From: Streptomyces mirabilis | GTDB lineage: Bacteria > Actinomycetota > Actinomycetes > Streptomycetales > Streptomycetaceae | DNA length: 64,000 nucleotides | Direction of reading: 5' to 3' | Assembly: GCF_018310535.1 (NCBI RefSeq) | Contig: NZ_CP074102.1 | Span: 6,076,001 to 6,140,000, forward strand | In this document: positions 26,427 to 34,159 of the stretch, one piece after another | How positions within the stretch are numbered: the stretch's first letter is position 1 | Layout of the letters: every line of letters begins with the position of its first letter | The notes under the pieces: generated by a model | The model's database searches: none | Seen by the model: only the letters and a program-made list of their open reading frames with translations | Told to the model about the DNA's origin: nothing | Translations under genes and position numbers: made by a program

Positions 26427-26895
26427 GCTGTTCCTTCACTGTCAGAGGGGCGTGTGAGGGCTGCCCGAGGGGTTGTCTGGGAGGCTGTCTGGGGCGGTTT
26501 TTCGGTCTGTCTGCACCGTTCCCCATCGTGTACCTCGGGAACGGAATCGTCATCTCTACCGAGAGGTAACCAACACATTCCTGCAGTTCGTTGGGACGTG
26601 CCCGACCAAAACGCAACGATACGCTCACTCCGTGACGCGTTCCGCAAAGTCGTTCGGGTCTCGTACGCTCCAAGGGTTCCGAAATTCATAAATGGGGCAG
26701 AAGGGTGTGGTGTGCGTCACTTATGGCCTTGAATCCACGCCTGGGGTTGCGCCGACACCGCCGGGATCGTCACCGTTTCGGCGGTCTCGACGGCCGGGTA
26801 CTTGCGCGATCCGCCCCGCCCGTGTGGACTACGGCCAATGCCTCGCGTACGCGCGTGGCTGAGACATCTACCGAAACATGATCAGGAGGCAAGCC
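26427..26895. other. Divergent intergenic region between aceE and DUF3052
   Basis: No gene is supported in these 469 bp. The middle (26520-26720) is noticeably less G+C-rich than the flanks and should hold the aceE promoter. For the rightward gene, TTGCGC (26802) and TGGACT (26825) are 17 bp apart and could be a weak promoter. No regulator site was recognised. Confidence 0.5.
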
Positions 26896-27324
26896 GTGAG
26901 CGCGACCGCGGACCACGCGGAGGAGCGGACCAACCCGGCCGGCAGGCTGGGGTTCGAGCCCGGACAGGTGGTCCAGGAGATCGGCTTCGACGACGACGTT
27001 GACCACGAGCTCCGTGAAGGTATCGAATCGTTGATCGGCCAGGACCTGGTCGACGAGGACTACGACGACGTCGCTGACGTCGTGTTGCTGTGGTTCCGCG
27101 ACGAGGACGGCGACCTTACGGACGCTCTGGTGGACGCCATCGGTCTCCTTGAGGACGGCGGCATGATCTGGCTGCTGACCCCGAAGACCGGCCGGGACGG
27201 CTACGTCGAGCCCAGCGACATCAGTGACGCCGCCCAGACTGCCGGCCTCTCCCAGACGAAGAGCATCTCGGTCGGGAAGGAGTGGTCGGGCACGCGTCTG
27301 GCCACGCCCAAGTCGAAGCGCTGA
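26896..27324 (+). CDS. DUF3052 domain-containing protein
   Basis: A 142-residue acidic protein. It contains FEPGQVVQEIGFDDDVDHELR and VVLLWFRDEDGDLTDALVDA, typical of the actinobacterial DUF3052 family, followed by LEDGGMIWLLTPKTGRDGYVEPSDI. The fold resembles a methyltransferase-like or nucleotide-binding beta-sheet, but no catalytic residues are identifiable and the function is unknown. The GTG at 26896 was chosen because AGGAGG lies 6 nt upstream; an in-frame ATG at 26878 precedes that site. A terminator follows. Confidence 0.85.
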   Translation: MSATADHAEERTNPAGRLGFEPGQVVQEIGFDDDVDHELREGIESLIGQDLVDEDYDDVADVVLLWFRDEDGDLTDALVDAIGLLEDGGMIWLLTPKTGRDGYVEPSDISDAAQTAGLSQTKSISVGKEWSGTRLATPKSKR

Positions 27325-27358
27325 GCTCTCGCTCCGTCTGCCGCACCAAACCACCCAA

Positions 27359-27394
27359 GAGGCCCCCGTCGGCGTCCCCGCCGCCGGGGGCCTC
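27359..27394 (+). terminator. Terminator after DUF3052
   Basis: GAGGCCCCCGTCGGC and GCCGCCGGGGGCCTC form a 15-bp stem with one mismatch and a 6-nt loop, 34 bp after the stop codon. Confidence 0.8.
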
Positions 27395-27694
27395 CCCCAT
27401 GCCCCGGCCGTCCCACGCGGCCGCCGGGGGCTCCGCGACCAGGCCTGTGGGGCGCGCGAGCACCACCCACGCCGGACCACCGCACCGCCACACCCCACCC
27501 GGGCCCGGACCCCGAGGCGGGCCGGCACCCACCCGGATGGCGGCAGCCCCCACGCGACGTTGCACCCCGGGCGCGCCGCGTCGGGATGGGGGGTGGCGCG
27601 TGGGGCGCGTGGTCGGGGTGCGGCCGGTGGGGCGGGGGGTGCTGCGTAGGGTGGGGTTCACCCGAACAGGCCCTTGGAAGGGGAGCGTGTGACT
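27395..27694. other. Extremely GC-rich gap before ahpE
   Basis: These 300 bp are C-rich on the left half and G-rich on the right half, with no frame that looks coding. GGAAGGGGAG at the right end is the ahpE ribosome-binding site. No other signal is evident. Confidence 0.4.
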
Positions 27695-28153
27695 ATGGCG
27701 ATCGAGGTCGGCACCGAGGCACCGGAATTCGAGCTCAAGGACAACCACGGCGCCACCGTGAAGCTGTCCGACTTCCGCGGTGAGAAGAACGTGGTGCTGC
27801 TCTTCTACCCGTTCGCCTTCACCGGCGTGTGCACCGGCGAGCTGTGTGCCCTGCGCGACGAACTGCCGAAGTTCGTCAACGACGACGTCCAGCTGCTGGC
27901 CGTCTCCAACGACTCCATCCACACCCTGCGCGTCTTCGGCGAGCAGGAGGGCCTGGAGTACCCGCTGCTCTCCGATTTCTGGCCGCACGGCAACACTTCG
28001 CGCGCGTACGGCGTCTTCGACGAGGACAAGGGTTGTGCCGTGCGCGGCACCTTCATCATCGACAAGGCGGGCGTCGTCCGCTGGACCGTCGTCAACGGTC
28101 TGCCGGACGCGCGTGACCTGAACGAGTACGTGAAGGCGCTCGACACTCTGTGA
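27695..28153 (+). CDS. ahpE: AhpE-type peroxiredoxin
   Basis: A 152-residue thiol peroxidase. The peroxidatic Cys46 is in [15 protein letters not shown], with Cys51 close by, and the rest ([37 protein letters not shown]) follows the 1-Cys AhpE pattern of actinobacteria. It reduces peroxides and peroxynitrite, probably with mycothiol or mycoredoxin as reductant in this lineage. The ATG at 27695 fits the Shine-Dalgarno spacing; a GTG two codons earlier (27689) is possible. It precedes the Ter stress cluster in the same direction. Confidence 0.92.
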   Translation: MAIEVGTEAPEFELKDNHGATVKLSDFRGEKNVVLLFYPFAFTGVCTGELCALRDELPKFVNDDVQLLAVSNDSIHTLRVFGEQEGLEYPLLSDFWPHGNTSRAYGVFDEDKGCAVRGTFIIDKAGVVRWTVVNGLPDARDLNEYVKALDTL

Positions 28154-28282
28154 GCCCGACACCCTGTGATTGTTCGGTCGCAGGGCCTGCAGGGTGCGGG
28201 AACCCGTCACTAGGATCGACACGTTGATCCGATACCAACGCACGACGGGGCTCCCCGCCCCTGGACACCATTGGGAGGACTC

Positions 28283-28858
28283 GTGGGAGTCAGCCTCAGC
28301 AAGGGCGGCAACGTATCGCTGACCAAGGAGGCCCCGGGACTGACCGCGGTCATCGTCGGTCTGGGATGGGACGCCCGAACCACCACCGGCGTCGACTTCG
28401 ACCTCGACGCCAGCGCCATCCTCACGAATGCGGACGGCAAGGTGAGCACCGACCAGAACTTCGTGTTCTTCAACAACCTGAAGAGCCCGGACGGTTCGGT
28501 CGAGCACACCGGGGACAACATCACCGGTGAGGGCGAGGGCGACGACGAGCAGATCAAGGTCAACCTCGCCGCCGTGCCCGCCGACGTCCAGAAGATCGTG
28601 TTCCCGGTCTCCATCTACGACGCCGAGAACCGCCAGCAGTCCTTCGGCCAGGTCCGCAACGCGTTCATCCGCGTGGTGAACCAGGCCGGCGAGGCGGAGA
28701 TCGCGCGCTACGACCTCTCCGAGGACGCCTCGACGGAGACCGCCATGGTCTTCGGCGAGCTGTACCGCAACGGCCCGGAGTGGAAGTTCCGCGCCATCGG
28801 CCAGGGCTACGCCTCGGGTCTGCGCGGTATCGCGCAGGACTTCGGCGTCAACGTCTGA
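28283..28858 (+). CDS. TerD family protein (paralogue 1)
   Basis: A 191-residue protein, the standard TerD length. It begins [20 protein letters not shown] and has the duplicated acidic calcium-binding motif: [10 protein letters not shown] and [23 protein letters not shown]. The C-terminal signature is [20 protein letters not shown]. TerD proteins are Ca2+-binding beta-sandwiches tied to tellurite, phage and envelope stress and, in Streptomyces, to development. The GTG at 28283 has GGGAGGA 3-4 nt upstream. It is 64% or more identical by eye to the next gene, so the pair arose by duplication. Confidence 0.93.
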   Translation: MGVSLSKGGNVSLTKEAPGLTAVIVGLGWDARTTTGVDFDLDASAILTNADGKVSTDQNFVFFNNLKSPDGSVEHTGDNITGEGEGDDEQIKVNLAAVPADVQKIVFPVSIYDAENRQQSFGQVRNAFIRVVNQAGEAEIARYDLSEDASTETAMVFGELYRNGPEWKFRAIGQGYASGLRGIAQDFGVNV

Positions 28859-28938
28859 CACGACCGTCGGACGGGGACACGTCGGACGCGAACGTTTGAT
28901 CTGAACGTTTGACGCGACCGTCCGACGTGAACGTCTGA
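28850..28938. repeat. Decayed repeats carrying the TerD stop codon
   Basis: The nonamer AACGTYTGA, which includes the TerD stop codon, occurs at 28850, 28891, 28904 and 28930. CGACCGTCGGACG and CGACCGTCCGACG lie between copies. The array looks like partial duplications of the 3' end of the gene. Confidence 0.7.
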
Positions 28939-28962
28939 GCCGTACGGCCTTCGGCTCCAGGC

Positions 28963-28993
28963 CCGGCGCCGCACGCTTCACGTGCGGCGCCGG
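28963..28993 (+). terminator. Terminator between the two TerD genes
   Basis: A perfect 13-bp stem (CCGGCGCCGCACG with its complement) and a 5-nt loop. It should separate the two TerD transcripts, at least in part. Confidence 0.75.
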
Positions 28994-29062
28994 ACCCGCT
29001 GGACCACCGCGCGCGGGTCGCGCGGCACAACTAAAAGTTTGACCTCGGGGAGGACCAGCATC

Positions 29063-29638
29063 ATGGGCGTCACGCTCGCCAAGGGAGGCAATGTCTCCCT
29101 CTCCAAGGCCGCACCCAACCTCACGCACGTGATGATCGGGCTCGGCTGGGACGCGCGCTCCACCACCGGAGCCGACTTCGACCTCGACGCCAGCGCTCTG
29201 CTGTGCAATTCCGGCCGGGTGCTCGGCGACGAGTGGTTCATCTTCTACAACCAGCTCAAGAGCCCGGACGGCTCCGTGGAGCACACCGGTGACAACCTCA
29301 CGGGTGAGGGCGAGGGCGACGACGAGTCGATCCTGATCGACCTCTCCAAGGTGCCGGCCAACGTCGACAAGATCGTCTTCCCGGTCTCCATCCACGAGGC
29401 CGACAACCGCGGTCAGACCTTCGGTCAGGTCAGCAACGCGTTCATCCGCGTGGTCAACCAGGCCGACGGCCAGGAGCTCGCCCGTTACGACCTGTCCGAG
29501 GACGCCTCGACGGAAACGGCGATGATCTTCGGCGAGGTCTACCGCTACAACCAGGAGTGGAAGTTCCGAGCGGTCGGACAGGGGTACGCGTCCGGTCTGC
29601 GCGGCATCGCGCTCGACTTCGGAGTCAATGTTTCCTAG
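29063..29638 (+). CDS. TerD family protein (paralogue 2)
   Basis: A 191-residue protein aligned throughout with the preceding TerD. It opens [20 protein letters not shown] and keeps the acidic motifs [10 protein letters not shown] and [23 protein letters not shown] and the tail [20 protein letters not shown]. Ca2+ ligands appear intact. GGGGAGGA lies about 11 nt before the ATG. A hairpin before and after this gene suggests it can be expressed as its own unit. A TerC-like membrane protein gene follows, matching known TerD-TerC partnerships. Confidence 0.93.
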   Translation: MGVTLAKGGNVSLSKAAPNLTHVMIGLGWDARSTTGADFDLDASALLCNSGRVLGDEWFIFYNQLKSPDGSVEHTGDNLTGEGEGDDESILIDLSKVPANVDKIVFPVSIHEADNRGQTFGQVSNAFIRVVNQADGQELARYDLSEDASTETAMIFGEVYRYNQEWKFRAVGQGYASGLRGIALDFGVNVS

Positions 29639-29670
29639 GGCCCGCCCGAGTCAGCCGAAGGGGCGGCCCT
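29637..29670 (+). terminator. Imperfect hairpin after TerD paralogue 2
   Basis: AGGGCCCGCCC and GGGGCGGCCCT pair with one bulge around a 12-nt loop, starting at the stop codon. Readthrough to the TerC-like gene is possible. Confidence 0.5.
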
Positions 29671-29749
29671 CTAGACTTCGTGGTCAACAGTAGGTAAAGC
29701 CGAGTACGGCGCGGGGGAGACCCGTACATACACGATGATTGGGTAGCCA

Positions 29750-30898
29750 GTGCTTCTGAAAACCTTCGGCTGGTCGTTTGCGGTCACCGCGCTCGGCTTG
29801 GTCGCAGCGGTGATCTACGGGGGGTGGACCGCCTTTGGCATCGTGGCGATCCTGGCCATCCTGGAGATCTCGCTGTCCTTCGACAACGCGGTGGTCAATG
29901 CCGGGATCCTGAAGAAGATGAATGCCTTCTGGCAGAAGATCTTCCTCACGGTGGGTGTGCTGATCGCCGTCTTCGGCATGCGACTGGTCTTCCCTGTCGT
30001 GATCGTGGCGGTCACGGCCAAGAAGGGCCCGATCGAGGCGGTCAACCTCGCGCTGACCGACAAGGACCAGTACCAGCAGCTGGTCACGGACGCCCACCCG
30101 GCGATCGCCGCCTTCGGTGGCATGTTCCTTCTGATGATCTTCCTCGACTTCATCTTCGAGGACCGGGACATCCAGTGGCTGCGCTGGATCGAGCGTCCGC
30201 TGGCCAAGCTCGGCAAGGTCGACATGCTGTCGGTCTGCATCGCCCTGGTCGTGCTGCTGGTCTCCTCCATGACCTTCGCGGTCCACGCACACCAGCACGG
30301 CGGCGCGCACATCGACAAGGCGCAGACGGTGCTGATCGCCGGCATCGCGGGCCTGATCACGTACATGGTCGTCGGCGGGCTCTCCGGCTACTTCGAGGAC
30401 AAGCTCGAGGAAGACGAGGAGCGGGAGCACGAGGAAGAGGAGGAGGCCGCGCGGACCGGCAAGAAGAAGCCGGCCGTCGTCCTCGCCGGTCAGGCCGCGT
30501 TCTTCATGTTCCTCTACCTCGAGGTCCTGGACGCGTCCTTCTCCTTCGACGGTGTCATCGGCGCCTTCGCCATCACCAACGACATCGTGCTGATGGCGCT
30601 CGGCCTCGGCATCGGCGCCATGTACGTCCGCTCGCTCACGGTCTACCTGGTCCGCCAGGGCACTCTCGACGACTACGTCTACCTGGAGCACGGCGCGCAC
30701 TACGCCATCGGCGCCCTCGCCGTGATCCTCCTGGTCACCATCCAGTACCAGATCCACGAGGTCATCACCGGTCTCGTCGGTGTCGTCCTGATCGCCTGGT
30801 CCTTCTGGTCCTCGGTGCGCCGCAACAGGGCGCTCGCGGCGGCCGAGGGAAAAGCGACGGCCTCGGACGACAAGACTGAGGTCTCGTCCGGGGTGTGA
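29750..30898 (+). CDS. TerC-like integral membrane protein (DUF475 family)
   Basis: A 382-residue protein with about nine membrane segments. Two acidic intramembrane motifs, LEISLSFDNAVVNAGIL near residue 40 and LEVLDASFSFDGVIGAFAIT near residue 260, identify the DUF475/TerC group; paired Asp/Glu residues of this kind are thought to bind metal ions. A charged cytoplasmic loop (EEDEEREHEEEEEA) separates the halves. It is the likely membrane partner of the TerD proteins in ion (possibly Mn2+ or Ca2+) handling. The GTG at 29750 is the start; the ribosome-binding site is weak. Confidence 0.88.
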   Translation: MLLKTFGWSFAVTALGLVAAVIYGGWTAFGIVAILAILEISLSFDNAVVNAGILKKMNAFWQKIFLTVGVLIAVFGMRLVFPVVIVAVTAKKGPIEAVNLALTDKDQYQQLVTDAHPAIAAFGGMFLLMIFLDFIFEDRDIQWLRWIERPLAKLGKVDMLSVCIALVVLLVSSMTFAVHAHQHGGAHIDKAQTVLIAGIAGLITYMVVGGLSGYFEDKLEEDEEREHEEEEEAARTGKKKPAVVLAGQAAFFMFLYLEVLDASFSFDGVIGAFAITNDIVLMALGLGIGAMYVRSLTVYLVRQGTLDDYVYLEHGAHYAIGALAVILLVTIQYQIHEVITGLVGVVLIAWSFWSSVRRNRALAAAEGKATASDDKTEVSSGV

Positions 30899-30930
30899 GT
30901 CCGGGAGCGTGATTCCGGGAACGCTCTGAG

Positions 30931-30969
30931 CGGGGCGGCCGTCGAGGACGAGTCCTCGTGGCCGCCCCG
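30931..30969 (+). terminator. Terminator after the TerC-like gene
   Basis: CGGGGCGGCC pairs with GGCCGCCCCG, with an inner GAGGAC/GTCCTC hairpin, giving a long two-part stem 33 bp after the stop codon. Confidence 0.75.
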
Positions 30970-31005
30970 TCGCATATCCAGGCAACGTGGGGGCGGGACA
31001 AGGCA

Positions 31006-31746
31006 ATGGGCTTCTGGGACGACCTGTGGCGCGGACGCTCGACGGACTTCGACTCCGGCAGTGCCGCCACCAACTCCATAGAACTGACCAAGCGGAACCA
31101 CACGGTCTCGCTCACCAAGCAGGGCGCGGCCACCGGCAACCTGCGCATCAACCTGTCCTGGCGCATGCGCACGTCGGACATCGGCGGCGGCCAGCAGCGG
31201 GGCAGCCTGCTGCGGCACCCCTTCAAGACCTTCAAGCCGGACGTGGTCCAGGCGCACACCCAGAGCATGGTGAACGTCGACCTCGACCTGGGCGTGATGT
31301 ACGAGCTCGCGGACGGCACCAAGGGCGTGGTGCAGCCCCTGGGCAACTTCCTCGGCGACATCAACGACCCGCCGTATGTGAAGCTCAGCGGTGACGACCG
31401 GTTCGGTTCGGCGTCCGGCGAGACGGCCTACGTCAACCTCGACCATCGCGACGACATCAAGCGGCTCCTGGTCTTCGTGTACATCTACGACCAGACGCCC
31501 GCCTTCGACCGTACGCACGCCATCATCACGCTCTACCCGAGCAACGGGCCCCGGATCGAGATCGGCCTCGACGAGCGGCATCCGCAGGCCCGCTCCTGCG
31601 CGGTGGTGATGATCGAGAACAACAAGGGCGAGATCACGGTGCGGCGTGAGGTGAAGTTCGTGTACGGGTTCCAGGCGGAGCTGGACCGGTTGTACGGGTG
31701 GGGGTTGCAGTGGGGACGGGGGTACAAGTCCAAGGCCGACCGTTGA
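31006..31746 (+). CDS. TerD-domain protein with short amphipathic N-terminus (paralogue 3)
   Basis: A 246-residue protein. MGFWDDLWRGRSTDF forms an amphipathic start, and the TerD/TerA-like sandwich begins at IELTKRNHTVSLTKQG. The acidic loop motif is reduced to VNVDLDLGVMYEL and GDINDPPYVKLSGDDRFG. The C-terminal part keeps LLVFVYIYDQTPAFDRTHAIITLYPSNGP. It is closer to the TerA/TerF-like divergent TerD group than to paralogues 1 and 2. The ATG at 31006 has only a weak AAGG upstream. It converges on the fourth TerD gene across a dispersed repeat. Confidence 0.82.
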   Translation: MGFWDDLWRGRSTDFDSGSAATNSIELTKRNHTVSLTKQGAATGNLRINLSWRMRTSDIGGGQQRGSLLRHPFKTFKPDVVQAHTQSMVNVDLDLGVMYELADGTKGVVQPLGNFLGDINDPPYVKLSGDDRFGSASGETAYVNLDHRDDIKRLLVFVYIYDQTPAFDRTHAIITLYPSNGPRIEIGLDERHPQARSCAVVMIENNKGEITVRREVKFVYGFQAELDRLYGWGLQWGRGYKSKADR

Positions 31747-31800
31747 TGGCTCGCCCAGGAGCTCGGATGCGTCCGAGGAGTCGCGGCTGCGGGGCCGCTG

Positions 31801-31865
31801 CGGCTCGTCGCGCCCACGCGGCGGAGCCGCATGTCGAATGCAGCCCCGCGCCCCTTCGGGGGCGC
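31801..31865. repeat. Dispersed intergenic repeat, long form (copy 4, inverted)
   Basis: Read on the minus strand it gives GCGCCCCCGAAGGGGCGCGG, then GGCTGCATTCGACATGCGG and CTCCGCCGCGTGGGCGCGAC. This is a near-complete match to the copy at 8656-8740. It lies between two convergent TerD genes. Confidence 0.75.
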
Positions 31866-31869
31866 TTTC

Positions 31870-32757
31870 CTAGCGTCCGATGAACTGTGGCCCCTGTGGC
31901 GGCAGCCTGAAATCCGGGTCGGGGAGGGAGCCGACCGCCTGCGGGAAGCCGTAGGCCGGCTGGACGGCCGGGGCCGTCTGGGGCCCCGGGTAGCCGTAGG
32001 CGGGCTGGCTGGTCGGCTGGGGGTAGCCGTACGCGGGCTGGACGGGGGCCGTCTGCGCGGGCCCCGGGTAGCCGTACGCGGGCTGCTGGGGCACCGGGGC
32101 GGACTGCTCGGGCGGGAGCGGCACCGAGGTCTCCGGGGAGGCCGCGGGGTCCGCCCAGGCGGTGGCGTCGGGCACGGGCGCGACGGCCTCCGGCTCGGAC
32201 TCGTCCACCGTGATCCCGAAGTCGGAGGCGAGCCCCTCCAGACCGTTCGGATAGCCCTCGCCCAGCGCCCGGAACTTCCAGCCCTGACCGCGCCGGTACA
32301 GTTCGCCGCAGATCAGCGCCGTCTCCGTACCTGTCTCCGGCTTGATGTCGAAGTAGGCCAGCGGCTCACCGTCCGAGCCGGTGGTGCCGGTGGTGCCGGT
32401 CGCGTCGTACAGCAGGATGCGTAGGGCGCGTACCTGGTCGAAGGTGACGCCGTCCGCCGATGCGACCAGCAGAATCTGTCCGACACCGGGCTCGACACCC
32501 GCCAGATCCGTCTGGATGGTGTCGGTGAGGCCCTCGGCGACGCGTTTCTTGCCAAGTCGCCACACCTTGCCCGAGGGATGGCGTGGCTGGTTGTAGAAGA
32601 CGAAGTCCTCGTCGGATCGCACACGGCCGTCGGGACCGAGGAGCAGCGCCGAGACATCGACATCGGGGACACCCTGCCCGGGCGTCCAGCGCAGCACGGC
32701 ACGTACCGCTGTGGCGTCCAGCGGGACGTTCGACCCCTTCAGCATCGCGTGCGTCAT
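31870..32757 (-). CDS. TerD-domain protein with Tyr-Gly-Tyr-Pro-rich tail (paralogue 4)
   Basis: A 295-residue protein. Residues 1-185 are a TerD domain ([70 protein letters not shown]). The last ~100 residues are a low-complexity tail with four [15 protein letters not shown] units rich in Pro, Gln and Tyr. Such tails are suited to phase separation or to binding partners. The final [16 protein letters not shown] is less repetitive. Minus-strand CAGGAT lies 6 nt before the ATG. It is transcribed opposite to the other Ter genes and divergent from the lyase gene. Confidence 0.85.
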   Translation of the reverse strand: MTHAMLKGSNVPLDATAVRAVLRWTPGQGVPDVDVSALLLGPDGRVRSDEDFVFYNQPRHPSGKVWRLGKKRVAEGLTDTIQTDLAGVEPGVGQILLVASADGVTFDQVRALRILLYDATGTTGTTGSDGEPLAYFDIKPETGTETALICGELYRRGQGWKFRALGEGYPNGLEGLASDFGITVDESEPEAVAPVPDATAWADPAASPETSVPLPPEQSAPVPQQPAYGYPGPAQTAPVQPAYGYPQPTSQPAYGYPGPQTAPAVQPAYGFPQAVGSLPDPDFRLPPQGPQFIGR

Positions 32758-32946
32758 GCGGTCATCCTGCCCTCTCGGTCCTGGTCACGACAACGCGGGG
32801 GTAAGGATTCCCGGTCGGGATGTGCGGGCAACCGACATGGCCGAGTTACCTGAACTTCACGCCTGGTGGGAACGACTGACATGGATTTGTACGTACTATT
32901 ACCGGCCACCTCACGTAAGTCCGCCTAGCCGCCACGGGGGAGTTTC

Positions 32947-34116
32947 ATGCGTCATTTCGGGCACATCGCCCCTGAGGAGCGGCAGCGTCTCTTCTACCGG
33001 GAGCCGTGCGTCTTCACCGCCGACTCGCCCGCCCGCGTGCTCGCGGCGGCCCTCGGCGCCACCCTGTACAGCCCCGCGACCAGACCCCGCCTCGCCGACG
33101 ACGTCGTCAAGCAGGCCGGGCGCGGCGTGGTCTCCATGGTGCTGTGCCTGGAGGACTCGATCGACGACGCCGAGGTCGTGGACGCCGAGGAGAACCTGGT
33201 CCGGCAGTTCGCCGACCTCGCCGGACGGCCGGAGACCGACGGGCTCCCGCTGCTGTTCGTACGGGTCCGTGAACCCGGGCAGATCCCGGACCTCGTCCGG
33301 CGGCTCGGCGCGTCCGTGCGGCTGTTGTCCGGGTTCGTCCTGCCGAAGTTCACCGAGGAGCGGGGCGTCCCGTTCATGGAGGCGCTCACCGCGGCCGAGT
33401 CCGCGAGCGGCCGGCGGCTGTTCGCGATGCCGGTCCTCGAGTCGCCCGGCCTGCTGTACCTGGAGAGCCGCCGGGAGACGCTGGAGGGCATCTCCCGGGT
33501 CGTCGACAAGTACCGCGACCGCGTCCTCGCGCTGCGCCTGGGCGTCACCGACTTCTGCTCGGCGTACGGGCTGCGCAGGGCGCCCGACATGACCGCCTAC
33601 GACGTCCAGATCGTCGCCTCCGTGATCGCGGACGTGGTGAACATGCTGGGGCGCTCGGACGGCACCGGGTTCACGGTCACCGGGCCCGTGTGGGAGTACT
33701 TCCGGGTCCAGGAGCGCATGTTCAAACCGCAGCTGCGCCGCAGTCCCTTCCAGGAGGGCGAGGTCGAGGAGCTGCGCCAGGCGCTGATCGAGCACGACCT
33801 GGACGGGCTGCTGCGCGAGATCGCCCTCGACCGGGCCAACGGTCTGCTCGGCAAGACCTGTATCCACCCCTCGCACGTCCCGGCGGTGCACGCGCTGTCC
33901 GTGGTCAGCCACGAGGAGTACAGCGACGCGCAGGACATCCTCAGGCCCGAGCGGGGCGGCGGGGGCGTGCTGCGGTCGGCGTACACGAACAAAATGAATG
34001 AAGTGAAGCCGCACCGCGCCTGGGCCGAGCGCACCCTCCAGCGCGCCGAGGTGTTCGGTGTGGCGAACGAGGACATCGGCTTCGTGGAACTGCTCGCGGC
34101 CGCCCTGCCTGCGTGA
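32947..34116 (+). CDS. TIM-barrel C-C bond lyase (HpcH/CitE-like), Ter-associated
   Basis: A 389-residue protein. The barrel shows MVLCLEDSIDD (acidic metal ligand after strand 2), PLLFVRVREPGQ with the substrate arginine, and PVLESPGLLYLESR with the metal-binding glutamate. TCIHPSHVPAVHAL near residue 300 matches the conserved CitE-like end. This is the C-C_Bond_Lyase family that comparative genomics places in Ter gene neighbourhoods together with PRTase/TRSP and HAD proteins. It probably makes or breaks a carbon-carbon bond in a still uncharacterised metabolite. GGGGGAG 6 nt before the ATG supports the start. It is followed at 43 bp by the PRTase fusion gene. Confidence 0.87.
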   Translation: MRHFGHIAPEERQRLFYREPCVFTADSPARVLAAALGATLYSPATRPRLADDVVKQAGRGVVSMVLCLEDSIDDAEVVDAEENLVRQFADLAGRPETDGLPLLFVRVREPGQIPDLVRRLGASVRLLSGFVLPKFTEERGVPFMEALTAAESASGRRLFAMPVLESPGLLYLESRRETLEGISRVVDKYRDRVLALRLGVTDFCSAYGLRRAPDMTAYDVQIVASVIADVVNMLGRSDGTGFTVTGPVWEYFRVQERMFKPQLRRSPFQEGEVEELRQALIEHDLDGLLREIALDRANGLLGKTCIHPSHVPAVHALSVVSHEEYSDAQDILRPERGGGGVLRSAYTNKMNEVKPHRAWAERTLQRAEVFGVANEDIGFVELLAAALPA

Positions 34117-34159
34117 ACCGCGCCGGCTCGAGCGACCTCGACCGACCGACAAGGAATCG

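Noticed and set aside
27221..29395. Long minus-strand frame across ahpE and TerD genes
   Set aside because: It is antisense to genes with strong family signatures and contains promoter and terminator regions; no protein family resembles it.
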